Assembly: GCA_012845835.1 (NCBI GenBank)
Contig: JABAKD010000027.1
Span: 13,066,487-13,130,486 of the forward strand
Length of the DNA: 64,000 bases
Direction: 5' to 3'
From: Undaria pinnatifida
Lineage: Eukaryota > Sar > Phaeophyceae > Laminariales > Alariaceae
Shown here piece by piece: positions 32,851 through 45,104 of this stretch. The notes under the pieces were generated by a model that did not search any database, was not told the DNA's origin, and saw only the letters and a list, made by a program, of their open reading frames with translations. Every line of letters starts with the position of its first letter. Positions within the stretch are counted from its first letter, which is position 1. Made by a program: the position numbers and the translations under genes.

Positions 32851-34880
32851 AGGTGCAACAACAGATATACTGAAAAGGAGCTTCACTTCTAACATGCCAA
32901 CTGACGACTTGTGTTTCACCCGGGTAGTTTTGGCGTAGCATCTCTACAAGCAAGCGGGGCACAGTCACAGTCACACCACGTGCAGCACAACAACATTGTG
33001 TACGGGGTTGTCTTGTTTGGCTGTATAGTATGCGCGTTGTATTCATCATGTTGCGTTTTATCATGTATGTCGACATTTTGGGTATCCGGCGCGACATATT
33101 TTGCCTGCATCTAGCATGGCAATAACTGCGGCTCGAGTGTGCATGTATGCAGTATTTACATATATTGGAGAGCTGTTGCGTCATGTTGCCCACATCTAGC
33201 ACGGCAGTACGACGCTGCGGCTCGAAAGGTTCCAAAAGGATGGAACAAAGATCAGAAGCAGAGGTCCTCTCTCTAGGAATATGATAGCCTTATGCTTGTC
33301 ACTGGAGCATTTTGAGTTCGTGCGTTTTGCCTGCAGTTTTGGCGGGATGGTACACGCGATTTTTAGTACTCAGTTTGATTGGTTTGCCTATTGCGTTTCA
33401 AGCACACACCACGTTCCAAGAACAACGAACACGTTCGAGTATACTACTAGTCTACCAGGTACAGTGTTGGCAGACGGTACATATATACACAATTTTGATT
33501 CTTGATCTCAGTAGTTTGTTGATAGGGTGTGCAACCATACACCACGCTATACACTCAATCCGAGGCAATCTTGACGAGGACGGCAATATCCGAGGCAATA
33601 TTGACGAGGACAGTAGGACGATACGACCGCCGTCATAAACAGTTCGATATCCCGAAGGTTTTTGATACTCTTTGGTATACCGCCCAATTGACTGACATGG
33701 TGGTTGGGCCTTGTTTTTTCGATTTTGGGTTCGTTTCCAACGTCGTGGCACATGGCTGAGGCGTGGTGTTCCCGCCTGACTCGGCTTCCTAGTTTTGCAA
33801 AGCACCGTAGATTTCCGTTGTATCGGTAGTTTTTGCTACCATTTTATGGCGTGTGGCCATGGTTGATCGATCAGCTGTCGCCCCGCCTTCTCGTATTTGC
33901 AAGAACCATGCTTGCCCTTGTGTCGGTTGTTATTTTCCGGTCGGTTGTTGAATTGTCGCCAGCTCTACTCGGTTAGCATTCACGCACATTACCCCATCTG
34001 GGTTTTTAAAAGAAGCGGGGGTTTTTAGAATAATGTTTCAACTGTGTTTCGTCCTGCCAACACTCCCGTCCCCCCCCCCCGCTTCTTCGTTGGAGGTATA
34101 TTATATTTGAACAAGGATTCTGCAGTGCACTACTAACTTATTGATTCGTAGTCACTGCCCTGAGTACACTAAGTATCTTACTCTAGATGCGAGAAATACT
34201 GTACGCGGGGCAACTCGGTTTGGTACTTCACGTCGGTGTATTGTATTTTCAAGTTGTAACTACTTGAATTACCTGGCCGCTTATTTCGCGGTCCAGGGTG
34301 GTGGAGTTTACTTCCCTGTGTATATGTCATCGAGACGTGTTTTCCTTGTCCATTTCGGGGGGGGGGAGGATGGTTGTGGCTCCACAGTTCCTAGCAATAC
34401 CTTAAGCGGAGATGTCGGTTGATGGTCTACTTTTGACCTATCAAGGCATATTTGGACTAACCATATACTAGTTTTAGTTTTAGTGTTTTAGTGTGTAAAG
34501 TTCCTTGACGACTGTCTGTGAAGGGGCAAGAGTGCCGCCAATCGACAGCTTTGATCTTATGGGTTCCCCTAGGTTTTCTTCTACATTCTGAGAATGTTTT
34601 GGGTTGAACGACATCGAATTGTAGTTCGTGCTGCACATGTTAGGAAGGCAATCCTGGCCATAATTTCGCAAAGCCTCCTGACGGGTAGGCTATTAGAATG
34701 ATTTCATATTTTTGCGATACTTCAGGAGGCTTCGAAAACCTCGCGGGTTACAGGGTTTAAGGAGCCACATTTTCGAATCGCCGTTCTAGGTCATGGGACG
34801 CGCGCGCTACTTGAACCCTCCCGCGCTTCCGCGTGTACGGCCCGTCAATTTTGTGTTCATCATTGGAGTGTATACATGCT
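32851..34880. other. anonymous region downstream of the protease
   Basis: No gene supported. Holds a 30-bp direct duplication TCCGAGGCAAT(C/A)TTGACGA (about 33558 and 33588) and two similar CATCTAGCA(T/C)GGCA... segments near 33108 and 33191. No poly(A) signal can be assigned confidently to the upstream gene. Confidence 0.4.
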
Positions 34881-35160
34881 ATTGACCAAGGTTACGGTAA
34901 CGGGGGCACGTTGGGTCCTTTGTTTTGCGGTGGCTCCGGGTCTCCCGCGAGCGTGCCTCCCCTGTTCGTTTTCGATCTTGAGCTGTGGCGTTGTTTCATG
35001 GTCACGATTTAAACCGTAATGGAATGCTAAGCTATGCTACGCCAGAGAACATCGCCTTGAGGTTTTTGTCAGTGAGGTAGAGGGTCACTCGTGCGAGTGG
35101 CCCAAACCTGATAGTGAAAAAGAGGGGTACCCCCCATATTGCGGCCTTGGTGTATTGCAT
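34880..35160 (+). mobile_element. MITE-B copy 3
   Basis: Left terminus TGACCAAGGTTACGGTAACG, right terminus CATATTGCGGCCTTGGTG. Interior keeps AGGGTCACTCGTGCGAGTGG and TAGTGAAAAAGAGGGGTACC as in the other copies. Confidence 0.72.
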
Positions 35161-35940
35161 GGCCCGTGACGGCTAATGCAGCTTCAAGACATTGGACAAT
35201 GTATTTTGAGTCCCATACGAACCTGCTTGATGTGCAGTCTCTACTCATGAGCAAACTGAGCGTACCAACTTTGATATCGGATAAATGAAATGTACTGCAA
35301 GGCATTTTTTAATTCAATGACTCGGCGTTTTTCAGTGCGAGCAAGTCGCTACTGTTTGTCGAGGACGCCTTTGAATGTGTACCGTTCAGTTTCGTGAACT
35401 TGTACTCAAGATGTTCAGGCACTGATCAGTCCCACCCCAGTTACTTCTCTTAACTATCTCCTTCCGCTGACTGTGGGTTAATGGCTATGGTACACTAACC
35501 TGACCCGGGGTCCGTCTGGCTGTTAAACCTGCACCTCGGACTAAACGCAAGGGTTGGCAGTCCATTACTTTTTAACACCCCCTCTTTTTGACCTCTGCAA
35601 AGAAGGCGATGAGCAAATCGCATTTCCCCACACAATCAACGAGTGTTTAATAGCGAAAACACGCAGGTTATGCTAGAAGCACTTACGGACTGATACGAAC
35701 AGACCTACACGAGCTGTCACACGCAACCAGGACTCGGCGGGACGACATTGCGTGTTACCAGCTGAGGTGTAGATCAAAGGTCAAGGCGCATAGCCTGAAC
35801 GAAATCGACGATGGGGAAAGTGCTACCCCTTACACCACGACGTAACGCATGGTGTAGCCTGCATTGCACTGGTCGACCCGACACAAGAAAAGGAATATGG
35901 GAAATATCTACCAGGCGAATTATTTAAACGATTCACTAGA

Positions 35941-35960
35941 GTTAGGATTAGGGTTAGGGT
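35941..35960 (+). repeat. short TTAGGG-type tract
   Basis: GTTAGGATTAGGGTTAGGGT, about three telomere-like units on the + strand. Confidence 0.6.
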
Positions 35961-36004
35961 CAGCGTAATCGGACAACCATGCCTGCAGTTAATGTGATAA
36001 GTAT

Positions 36005-36480
36005 ACAGCTGTCAGGTCATGCAAATCTCACCCGGTCAAAAATGTGTGAAAGATTTGTGTGAAAGAGTCGAGCCATATATACCCCGTCCTGGAAACCGTG
36101 GTTTGCAACAGCTAGATAATCAACCCCCACCCGGAAAGCATGCGTTAAATCTTTAAGATCATACGGATACGGCTCGAACGTTGGCAACATGTATGCAAGA
36201 GTCGTTTCGTACGGTTCCGAACGGGGCAAACGTGCGTGCAAGGGCCGTGCCGTAGAGATCTCACAAGAGAAATCATATACTTAGCATTAGGTCATGCAGC
36301 AAATACAGCTCACACGCCCGAAAAACATCTGCGATGCAGATAACAGGCTACACATCTCTCCCCGGGCAAACGTGTGTGCAAGGGCTAGATCGTACATTTC
36401 ACACGCAAAACAAATGTGCCACATATCTTCAATGTGCAGCTCACTCCGTCCACAAACGTGTCGGGCAGTTAATAGGAAAT
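36005..36480. repeat. degenerate tandem repeat around GCAAACGTGTGTGCAAG
   Basis: Repeated GGGGCAAACGTGCGTGCAAG, CGGGCAAACGTGTGTGCAAG, GGCAACATGTATGCAAGAG and GTCAAAAATGTGTGAAAG segments, each followed by an ATC(A/G)TAC or TACATCTC motif. Period irregular at about 60-140 bp. Both strands are open in places but no protein is recognisable. Confidence 0.45.
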
Positions 36481-36684
36481 TAACAGAATGGCGGTACACG
36501 TGTTGTACTGCATTGTAAGATTAATAATAGCAGTGAGCACAGGTTGGTCTTTTCTTCCGAGGGTAGCATTCCTATTACGTTCCTGTTAGTCCCTAAATGC
36601 AATGTTGTACTGCACCCCATTCATGCAGCGCAACCTGGTAAATTCCATCTTGATCGTCGGCCCAGATCCAATCCGACCCCGACG

Positions 36685-36749
36685 TTAACCCCAACAATAA
36701 CCCTAACCCCAACCCTAGTCCTAGCCCCAACCCTAACGCTAACCATAGG
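36685..36749 (-). repeat. degenerate CCCTAA / CCCCAA tract
   Basis: About ten hexamer-like units of CCCTAA, CCCCAA and CCCTAG. It is the opposite strand polarity to the tract at 35941. Confidence 0.65.
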
Positions 36750-38790
36750 AGGTAGGTGCTGGAGGTCGGCAGGGGCGATCACGGGCTTCACCACGTATTT
36801 CAGCGGCGTTTAAAGACCAAACTGGCCGGCAGAAAGGCCAGCATCTACCTATCAGGCCGTTGCACTGCACGAATGAGCGCGCAGCTCCGCGCCGCATGTA
36901 GGGGCTCCCCGACGACCTTCCCCAATCTCGTGGTGGGCCGACTTCCGCCAAGACCAACAATGGTCAAGCGGCAGCCACTTACGCCTCGGCTTTGTTAGTA
37001 GAGTAGGGAACTTTGCGCGGTCTGGCTGGCATTTTCCCCACTTTAAAGACCGCGTGAGGTGGTGATGACGCGTTGTATTTCAGCAACTCCAAGGCCGTGG
37101 AGTCTACTCTCCGGGAGCAGGACGGGGGCATCACCACAACAGAGAGATAACTATTTATGGGTGCAGTCTGAGAAGTGACGAGGCTGGCCGACAGCGTGGG
37201 TAGGCACACGCGCCGACAGGGAAGAAGGGAGTGTGAGAGGTGGATAAAACGGCTGCACCCAACCAACGAAAGCCAAGGCACACACCGGGTAATGAAACAG
37301 AAGAAAGCCACGCTCACACTGGGGCACTTTCTATTTCCAACATGCTTTTGGTTCGTTAGCTTGTGTAAACTATACTAGTAGCATATCCCGCTTATCGTAT
37401 TCAATACTTTTGGCGCGGTATGACAGTGGGCGCATCTCTGTCTTGCAGTTTGTTTGGACCCACAGCTTGTCGTGCAGCAGTCAGCAGCAGTAGTATCTAT
37501 GTCCCTAGGTTGAAGTGTCGGCACGGCCATTGGATCTGTTGGGTGTTGACGAGTAGAAGGAACGGTTTAGTGTAGTGCGAAAAACACACACCTGGTATAT
37601 AGCAGCGCATCGAGAGAGATACCGCACTTGTACAGACAATTTCTGCGGTCACAACCTACGTATAGTCTAGTCTATATATTATACGGTACCTGGTATGTGG
37701 TACAGTACCTGCTGGTATCGTACACAGATTGAAATACAGCATCCCTTATCGTACCGTATACTTCGTACCTATTAATAGAACTACTGTACTATTGAGTGGT
37801 ATAACGGAAGTCAGCCGTTGGACACGGGATACGACGGCTGTGACAACCGGGTTTTTCGTAAGATCGGACACATCCCATCAATCATCAAACATCGATGGCA
37901 CTAAACGGCACTTAAACTGGGATCTTGGATCTTTAGATCCAATATTCAACTGAAATTTTTGCTGTAATACCTTTCTTTGTGTCGAACATGTTCTCTCTCA
38001 AAACCGCTCCCACCCCCTGCCCTGCTGGTATGATATGTCACATACGCATGCCACACACGTTCTATCCACCCCCACCCTTGCCTTATCGAGCGAGCTTCCA
38101 TACAGAACAGAGCAACTAGCCACGCCAGGCGGGAGCTACAACTCGCTCTGGCATCTACTACTACTGCTGTAGGGGGCAAGCTTTGGCGCTACTGCTGTAT
38201 CATCGCAGCAGCTGCAGCAGCTGCAGAAGCAGCAGAAGCAGCAATGCTCCAGCTACGAAGCTCGTATGTACAAGGCAAAAATATCGGCGCGATATCGGCG
38301 ACCGGTGCTACTCCGCATACTGCCGCTACTGGTCGTTCCCATCTGCGTCGAGCGGGTCCACGGCACTGCAGTACTAACCGGCGCGACAGAGGGGCCAACA
38401 CCACTCCTGTACGTGGTACGATCATACCCCATTTTTGCCTGGACCAGGATGACAGCATCATCATTATTTTCCCTTTGGGGCGCTTTTTCCCTCGAAGCGG
38501 CAGCAGCAGGAGCAGCAGCAGGAGCAGCAACAGCAGCGGGACTCAAACCCCGGAAAGGCTATGGCTCTCACCAGGAAGCAGGCGAAGAGAGGTTGGGGCG
38601 GTACCACCCTAAATACACGTTTTATTGCGACAACTCCCGAACTCCCGGCGGATTAGTAGACCAGATTTTGTCGGGACACATCGCCATGTTCCGGCCGATC
38701 GTCTGCGATACAACCCAGGTGCGGATTTAGTGCGTTGTGTTGGTTGTTGGCCTTTCCCCGTTTTAGACACGATCTCACATTTTTCCATCG
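36750..38790. other. anonymous region with CAG/CTG runs
   Basis: Frames on both strands (notably 38266-38730, 154 codons plus, and 38189-38530 minus) are driven by GCAGCAGC-type runs near 38200-38250 and 38500-38540. The plus frame starts with a hydrophobic stretch but lacks any family match, so I do not call it. Confidence 0.35.
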
Positions 38791-39323
38791 CATCGCCATG
38801 GCGTTGCTGCCCATGGGCCTTGACGGCAGTGCCATGGGCCTTCATGGCACCTCCACGGAACACTGACACGGAACTGCCGCCTGCTGCGGAAGTGCCGCCG
38901 GCCACAAGAAAACGCCATGGCAAAGACATGACACGTGCCACCGCACACGACATGGCACAGCTTCTACATGCCACAAGGATAATATACCGTGGTACTGCCA
39001 CGGGACTAAGGTTAAGGATTGAGTTAGAGTTGGGGCTAGAGTGTGAGCACCATAGCACAGCAGTGGTAGTCCCATGGCCGTACCATGGGACCTCCCATGG
39101 CAATGCCACAGGGAAGATTTTCACGGCAATGCCGTGGAAGTTTTCATGGCATGCCATGCAATCTGTTCCAAGCAAAACCATGGCAATGCCATGAAAGCTC
39201 ATGGTGCTGCGCATGGTAATTGCAGTAAAGCCCATGGCAGCGCCGTTACAGTGCTTTGTAACTCCGTGCCAGGGCCACGGCACGGTCCATGAGGCGACAT
39301 GGAGCGCCATGGGAATGCCATGA
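38791..39323. repeat. CCATGG-palindrome island 1
   Basis: About ten CCATGG hexamers and many longer palindromes (GGCAATGCC, GGCATGCC, GCCATGGC, CCCATGGG) in 530 bp. Both strands are therefore open (189 codons plus, 240 minus), giving PWHG- and HGIAM-like peptides. No period is constant. Confidence 0.75.
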
Positions 39324-40519
39324 CGCACCATTAAAAATATCTCGAATAATGCACATACCCCCTTTTGAGACTCGTGTATAATAGCCGAACACCCGTCGAA
39401 AAGCGATGTTCGTCACCAAACGTCAGCAGTACGAGTAAGCCATGCTGTGCGCGTGTCGCACGGCTCCGTGCGTTGCAGTCGACCACATCCTCTACCTTTA
39501 CAACCCAGGCAAATTCGTGCGGCTCGTGCTGTACGAACGTTCTCATAATGTTATCATTTTTTTTGTTGTCAAATTTCCCCGCTGAAGTGTTGCCGCACAT
39601 TCTTCCTATTAATAGACTACTGGTGACACGCTTCATAAGATCGCTTTTTCGACGTATTTTTGGTCGCTGCACACATGAGTCCCAAAACGTTCTCCTACCC
39701 ACCGACATGCAGAACATCCAGTGTCAGTGCCGACTTTCATCCTAGAGGCATGCAAGCTCTGTGGTCACAAACTACGAGGCAGATACATGCATCCAGATGC
39801 CCCTAAGGAGATTTTTTCCTGTAATGCCAGCCGTACTGGATACGAAAAGCAAAAGCTGCACCAGGCAGCAAAGCAAGCAAATTGCACGAAACAAAAGCGT
39901 TGACCTTTATTTCTCCTTGTGGGAGGCAAACATTGACGACAAAAAAAATGTGTCTGATTAATTTCGTACGGGACGGGCCACACACGAACCGGCTAGAGTT
40001 GCTGGGGTACATAGTGGACGTGTCCGAAGCACCGCATGGTGAGGAAGGTGTACCAGGTATGCGACGTGTGCACACGCCGCACGATGACACTGTTGTACTG
40101 TTGCTGCTGCGGTTGCACTCTGCTCGATTGGAGGGGAGTGATATACTGCCGCACATACTTGCTATTTGTTTACAGTAGGTCGCTTTACCTTGGTTTTCAA
40201 GTGAGGGCCTTGGTATCTGCCTTTTTAGTATACGGTACAGCACAGGACACCAACTGAGAAAGAAACATGAATGCCGAATACCGACCGAGGCTGGGTTTCT
40301 TAATTGGGAGAGAGTGCCTTCTGCACCAACCTCGATACACCGGTTCCCGTGTTTCCGATGCTCCTGAAAATACCAGCCTGCATTTCTATTACCTCGTGTA
40401 TTGCTTTGTGTCCTGTACTGACTGTATGGCTTTTGCATTGTACCAAGGATGTGATAGCGGTCCGTCACCAAAGCCTCAGCATCGGTCACGGGCGTGCGGC
40501 CGACTCAATTCACGCTAAA
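39324..40519. other. anonymous region, possible coding scraps
   Basis: Short segments look protein-like: plus-strand VDHILYLYNPGKFVRLVLYE near 39480-39540 and LINFVRDGPHTNRLELLGYI near 39955-40015. No continuous gene or splice path links them and I recognise no family. Confidence 0.25.
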
Positions 40520-40578
40520 ATCTAATGGTTCAGGTGGCATCTAATGGTTCAGGTGGCATCTAATGGTTCAGGTGCCAG
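40520..40578 (+). repeat. 20-bp tandem repeat, three units
   Basis: ATCTAATGGTTCAGGTGGC repeated with the third unit ending GTGCC. Confidence 0.9.
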
Positions 40579-40909
40579 CAAGCTCACATTGCGTCAACTG
40601 TTTATGAAAGTGCAATTCGTTGCACTCCCTGTAGCTGCAGCTGTCATTAGACGCCTCTTCTCAATACTCTGTATCATACAGTCGTGGTTGGTGTTGAATC
40701 CGCACTGAGTTTAAGAGATAAAATATGGTAAGATGTGGGTTGGGTGCATTGACCGATCAAAAAGCGCCATGACAATAGTGGATAAGAAAAAAGTCGGGTA
40801 CTCTTTCTTGGTCCGTTCTGCGTCCATCCCATCCAGGATGACGGCAACCAAAAACTAACAATCCAGGGGGATATGCTTTGTTTTGTCGGTCTCGAATTTT
40901 CTCCCACTA

Positions 40910-41109
40910 TTTTTTTTTTTTTTTTATATCGTATATCCTCCGGCGGATGGATGGGGAAAAAAAAAGCTTTAGCTCACCACACTTCCACGTATTTTCATAC
41001 GCGTCGTGTGTCGATTTAACTCAGTTGCTTTCGCAGCCCAACGCTAGCTGGCGCACCCTTCGGGTCCCATTGTAGGTATAGCGTAAGCTGTCCCTATCAG
41101 TGGTCTTCG
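40910..41109 (-). mobile_element. SINE-1 copy with poly(A) tail and target-site duplication
   Basis: Read on the minus strand, a 180-bp body ends CCATCCGCCGGAGGATATAC and a 16-base A tail. Direct flanks TCTCCCACTA at 40900-40909 and 41110-41119. Nearly identical to 56622-56824. No coding frame and no convincing A/B box, so origin of the head is unknown. Confidence 0.85.
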
Positions 41110-41119
41110 TCTCCCACTA

Positions 41120-41560
41120 CTATACGAATTATGTACGAGAGTAATTGTGTTGGTTGGCGACACCTCCCGACAGACATCCGTCTAGGACAGCCGTCAAGGA
41201 ACTCCCCATGTTTAGAAAGAAATACAACTGGAGTCTAAAAAGACCTTGACGGATCAGTCCTATCGGTTGACCGTCAAGAGATATCTGTTGTAGAGAAGGA
41301 GGAAGACACACGCGTATTGGACCTATATGCTGTTTGCTCAATGCACGTGGCGGGTGCTGTTCACGTGTTAGGCCCGTAGCATTTTGCGCGGGAGAAAAAA
41401 GTGTTTTTCGTCGCCTTCATCAATAATCTGCTGAGACGCACAGGCGAAGATTAATAATGTTGGATGCTTTTATGGTTTTTATGGTTATTTTGGTCCGTCT
41501 TTCAAGCGAATTTCAAGGGTGTGCCACACCCACGCCATTCCACATTCTTCCTTGCTGCTC
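41120..41560. other. no supported gene
   Basis: Anonymous; short overlapping frames only. Confidence 0.35.
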
Positions 41561-41564
41561 TCCA

Positions 41565-41675
41565 TGTGTGCCCATGGGAGGCCCACGGGGTACCCGCGGC
41601 AGAGCCATGGAAGAGCCATGGCAGATCCATGGCAGATCGGTGGGATACCCATGGCAGACCCATGGGAATCCCCGG
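41565..41675. repeat. CCATGG-palindrome island 2
   Basis: Six CCATGG hexamers in about 110 bp, spaced mostly 10-25 bases, immediately before the duplicated segment at 41700. Confidence 0.75.
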
Positions 41676-41699
41676 GCCAGTAGTAGGTAGTGGACACGC

Positions 41700-42217
41700 T
41701 CCATCCCCAGCCACCCTCTCTCAGCCGATGCCGGCCAAGTCGCGACGGAAATCGGCAGCGCCGACCCCTCGAAGTCGAGGAGACCCGGCCGCCGTCGCGC
41801 GTTCACCAGGCGCACACGGTTCCAGGCAGCTATCGCGGTGGCCGAGGAAGCCAACGAAACGTTGCGTATCTGTTGACAGTTTCTTGCTGGGCAAAATATA
41901 GGGGACGTTGAAAATTGGACATGATTATCGTCTTTTTCCTCATAATCCCGGCCGACATGGCATACCAAGCGAGATAACATGGAACACTTCGGCACATGAT
42001 ACATCCCTACCTGCACCCTGCTCGCCGCCTCGAGATATATGGCGCTCGGCAGACGTGTACTGCTGCTGCTGCTGTATATTGCTCCAGCTGCTGCTGCTGT
42101 TGTGCTGCGGCTACTGCTGCTTCTACTGCTGCAACTGCTGAGAGGGTGTGATAAAACAGAGCAGAGGATTCGAGACTGTGGGCGGGTCGCGGGCGATTTT
42201 TTTACATACAAAACAAA
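41700..42217 (+). repeat. 0.5-kb direct duplication, unit 1
   Basis: Aligned with 42727-43227 from CCATCCCCAGCCA through GCCGATGCCGGCCAAGTCGC, CGAAGTCGAGGAGACCCG, GTTGACAGTTTCTTGCTGGG, a (CTG)n run and CGGGC-ATTTTTTTACA. In the frame reading SADAGQVATEIGSADPSKSR most codon differences between units are replacements, so it is not evidently a conserved protein. Confidence 0.85.
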
Positions 42218-42726
42218 CAAAAAAAGGTAAAACTTTATCAACATTTGATCGAGGTCCTGCAGCCCCGTAGCAAAAGGTTCTTGACAATATGAGCAAGATG
42301 CACATGTACTAGTTTTCTCCAGCTCTGTACTTGAGAGGGGGCCACGGGTTGTGACATGTAAAAAGAACACTATGCCCGATGCTACTATAGTCTATTGGGT
42401 TAGGACATGTCATGAGCAAAAATACTGGCGGCAGCGGCAGCGGTTGCAAGGTACACATACATATACTATTATAGAAAGATAAACATGTACTGTAAATACT
42501 GCTGTTGGTGAGGTAGAAGTAACATGCACGCGGAACCACGGGGTTGAGACATGACCAAACGCTCGCACAACTACACAACTACAAAGCGCAACTTCATATT
42601 TTGGACGGTAATATTGCTGAACGATTGGTGGGCGTCTTGTGTTCGAAGCGGTCTTATATTAACTTCCAATCCAGTCTCCTCCAGCGCCACCCCGAGATTT
42701 TTTTGTTTTCATGTAGCCACCAGACG

Positions 42727-43227
42727 CCCCATCCCCAGCCAACCTCTCTCGGCCGATGCCGGCCAAGTCGCGGCGGAAATCGGCAGTGCCGACCCCTCGA
42801 AGTCGAGGAGACCCGACCCCCGTCGCGCGTTCACCAGGCGCACACGGTTCCAGACAGCTATCGTGGTGGCCGAGGAAGCCAAGGAAACGTCGCGTATCTG
42901 TTGACAGTTTCTTGCTGGGCGGACGTGAAACATTGGAATGGATATGGTTATTGTGTTGTTCCTAATATTCTCGGCCGACATGGCATACCAAGCAAAAAAC
43001 ATGGACCATTTTGGCGCATGATACATCCTATCTGCACCCTGCTCGCCGCCGCGAGATATACGGCGCTTGGCAGATGTTTACTGCTGCTGCTGTATATCGC
43101 TCCAGCTGTTGCTGTTGTGCTGCGGCTACTGCTGCTTCTGCTGCTGCAACTGCTGAGAGGGTATGATCAAAACAGACGCGACTCGAGACTGGTCGGGTAG
43201 CGGGCCATTTTTTTACAAACAAAACGC
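42727..43227 (+). repeat. 0.5-kb direct duplication, unit 2
   Basis: Second unit, offset about 1.0 kb. Highest identity is in the first 190 bp. The 510 bp between units show no gene. Confidence 0.85.
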
Positions 43228-43849
43228 AGCTTGCAAAGATGAGTACTCGGTATCGACCCTAAATTCGTCGAACTCACAGCAGACGTCCTTAGAACCATTT
43301 TGTAGAAAAAAAAAAATGTAAAAGTTTATCAAAATTTGTAAAACAATTGGGGCGTTGCAAGTGATCTGCTCGTCTCAGGGAGGCGGAGCGAAATCCCGTG
43401 CCAAATAGAGCCAGCAAAGCGACATTTAATGCGCCGAGCGCTGCCACGCAGTTCGACCGAGATCCAAACATGCTTCATAATGTACTCATGGCAGGCTACT
43501 TGCCCTGCGGCCGAACGTGCGAGAAGAAACACTCGGCCGCCGGAGAGCAGCGAGCCAAGAAAAAACGACGATCATATTTGCATATACATATCCGCTTCAT
43601 GGCGGCCTCTGACGACCGTCAGGGAACCCTCCAGGGGGGCGGCTGTGGAGGCCGCCCCATCCCCTGACGCCGGGCACACGTCACCTTCGGCTCGTGGTGC
43701 AGGTTGTTGCGTATGTCGGGCTGCGACCAGACGGGCAGTTCTCTGTTTAGACTCAACTCCCTGTATCCGTATCCCTCTCTTCCCTTCCCACCCAAATTTC
43801 TACCACAGTTACGCGTCTCTAGTATACCTACACGCAGCACTGAATCCAG
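43228..43849. other. no supported gene
   Basis: Contains frames on both strands (43429-44064 plus) that run into the pyrimidine minisatellite, and no recognisable protein. Confidence 0.35.
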
Positions 43850-44335
43850 GGTGTAAAAGGTATCTCCACCCACATCCGTCTCTTCTCTTCCTAGCCATAA
43901 AACTGCACATTTCCTACATATATACTCTCCATTTATCGTCCATCTCCACTCCCCCCCCCCAGTTCCCTCAATCTACCCCCCCCGCCTCACGTCTATCTGC
44001 GCTTACTACCACTACTCCCACCACATTTTTCTCCTTCCACTACGCTCATCTCTCGTATATCTGAACTTCCCACCACTACGCTCACCGCAACCTCCTTCAT
44101 CCATCCACCCTCGTCTTTTGTCTAACTGCACGTTTCACGACTACGTCCACTGCATTTTCCTACATCGAGTCCCCCCGTCTTTCGTTTTTCTGCCTTTCCC
44201 ACCCATATGCCCATTACGTTTTCCTCCATCTACCATCCCCGCCTCTTCTTGTCTAATAGCACTTTCCGCCCATGCGCTCACCGCATAATCCTCAACGTGC
44301 CCCCCCCGCGTCGATCGCCTATCTGCATGCCGCGC
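43850..44335 (+). repeat. pyrimidine-rich minisatellite, period about 65 bp
   Basis: About seven diverged units of the form CTATCTGCACTTTCC, CACTACGCTCACCGCA, TTTCCTCCATCTAC, CCCCCGCCTC. Strong strand asymmetry, with C and T dominant on +. Confidence 0.7.
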
Positions 44336-44774
44336 GCTTAACCTGGAGTTAAGGTGGTTCACGTGATGGCCGGCAAACAACTTACGTTGTTCTCACACGG
44401 CTTGCTAAATGCATCAAATGCGCACTTCGTTGTGCACCAAAACGCAAAGCTGATTCTGGAAGCGAGAACTCCGTCTCCGTGAGGTATGCTAACACAAAGT
44501 ATAGCGAGGGCCGGAGACGGTGGTGATTCAATGAAATTTCTGTCTTGTGCTCTAAACGTATGTCAAAAGGGAAGAGTTCAATCAAGCGCGGATAAGCGCA
44601 GGGGCTAACTGTGACACGCATACATTTTTATATAGTACCCGGTATACGCATAATGTCTGTTATATTTTGCAGCGATGACTGTTTGTGGAAGAGCTGTTGG
44701 GTGGGTGTGGCGTCCTGCAATACCCCGCATCTAGATACTTGTCTACAGTAGTGCATGTGTGCGGGGTATGAATT
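44336..44774. other. no supported gene
   Basis: Anonymous sequence without recognisable motif. Confidence 0.35.
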
Positions 44775-45021
44775 TGACGCGTGCTACGATGGAGGTTGCA
44801 CTTCCCGTCTGAAATGGCTTCTGACTGACGGGGCTTCCTTGACCCAAAATCGTCAGAAATAGACAGGTCATTTTTTACGTGATTCTCGTCGTGTACCGAG
44901 ACCATGGAGTTGTTGATCCGGTAGCAGTTTTATTGTTCTCCGAATCGGTTATTGCGAGAGGTCTTAAGCTATTTAAGGAACCTCAGAAAAAAACGTTGCA
45001 CCTCTATCGTGACACGCGTCA
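44775..45021 (+). mobile_element. MITE-A copy 9, the cleanest full copy
   Basis: Left TGACGCGTGCTACGATGGAG, right CTATCGTGACACGCGTCA; core CCAAAATCGTCAGAAATAG, GATTCTCGTCGTGTACC, CTCCGAATCGGTTATTG. No open frame, so it must be moved by a transposase encoded elsewhere. Confidence 0.78.
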
Positions 45022-45104
45022 TTTGCACGAGACGCTTTTGAAGGAGATCTACTTAGCTAATAATGTAGAAAGCCGGTCAGACGTTGTTCTCTGACATCTT
45101 CTTT

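Noticed and set aside
38609..39331. 240-codon minus-strand frame and 189-codon plus-strand frame
   Set aside because: CCATGG palindromes keep both strands open; composition is a repeat artefact with no start, splice or family evidence.
41513..42370. 285-codon minus-strand frame
   Set aside because: Runs through a CCATGG island, the duplicated segment and a CAG/CTG tract; not maintained in the second duplicate.
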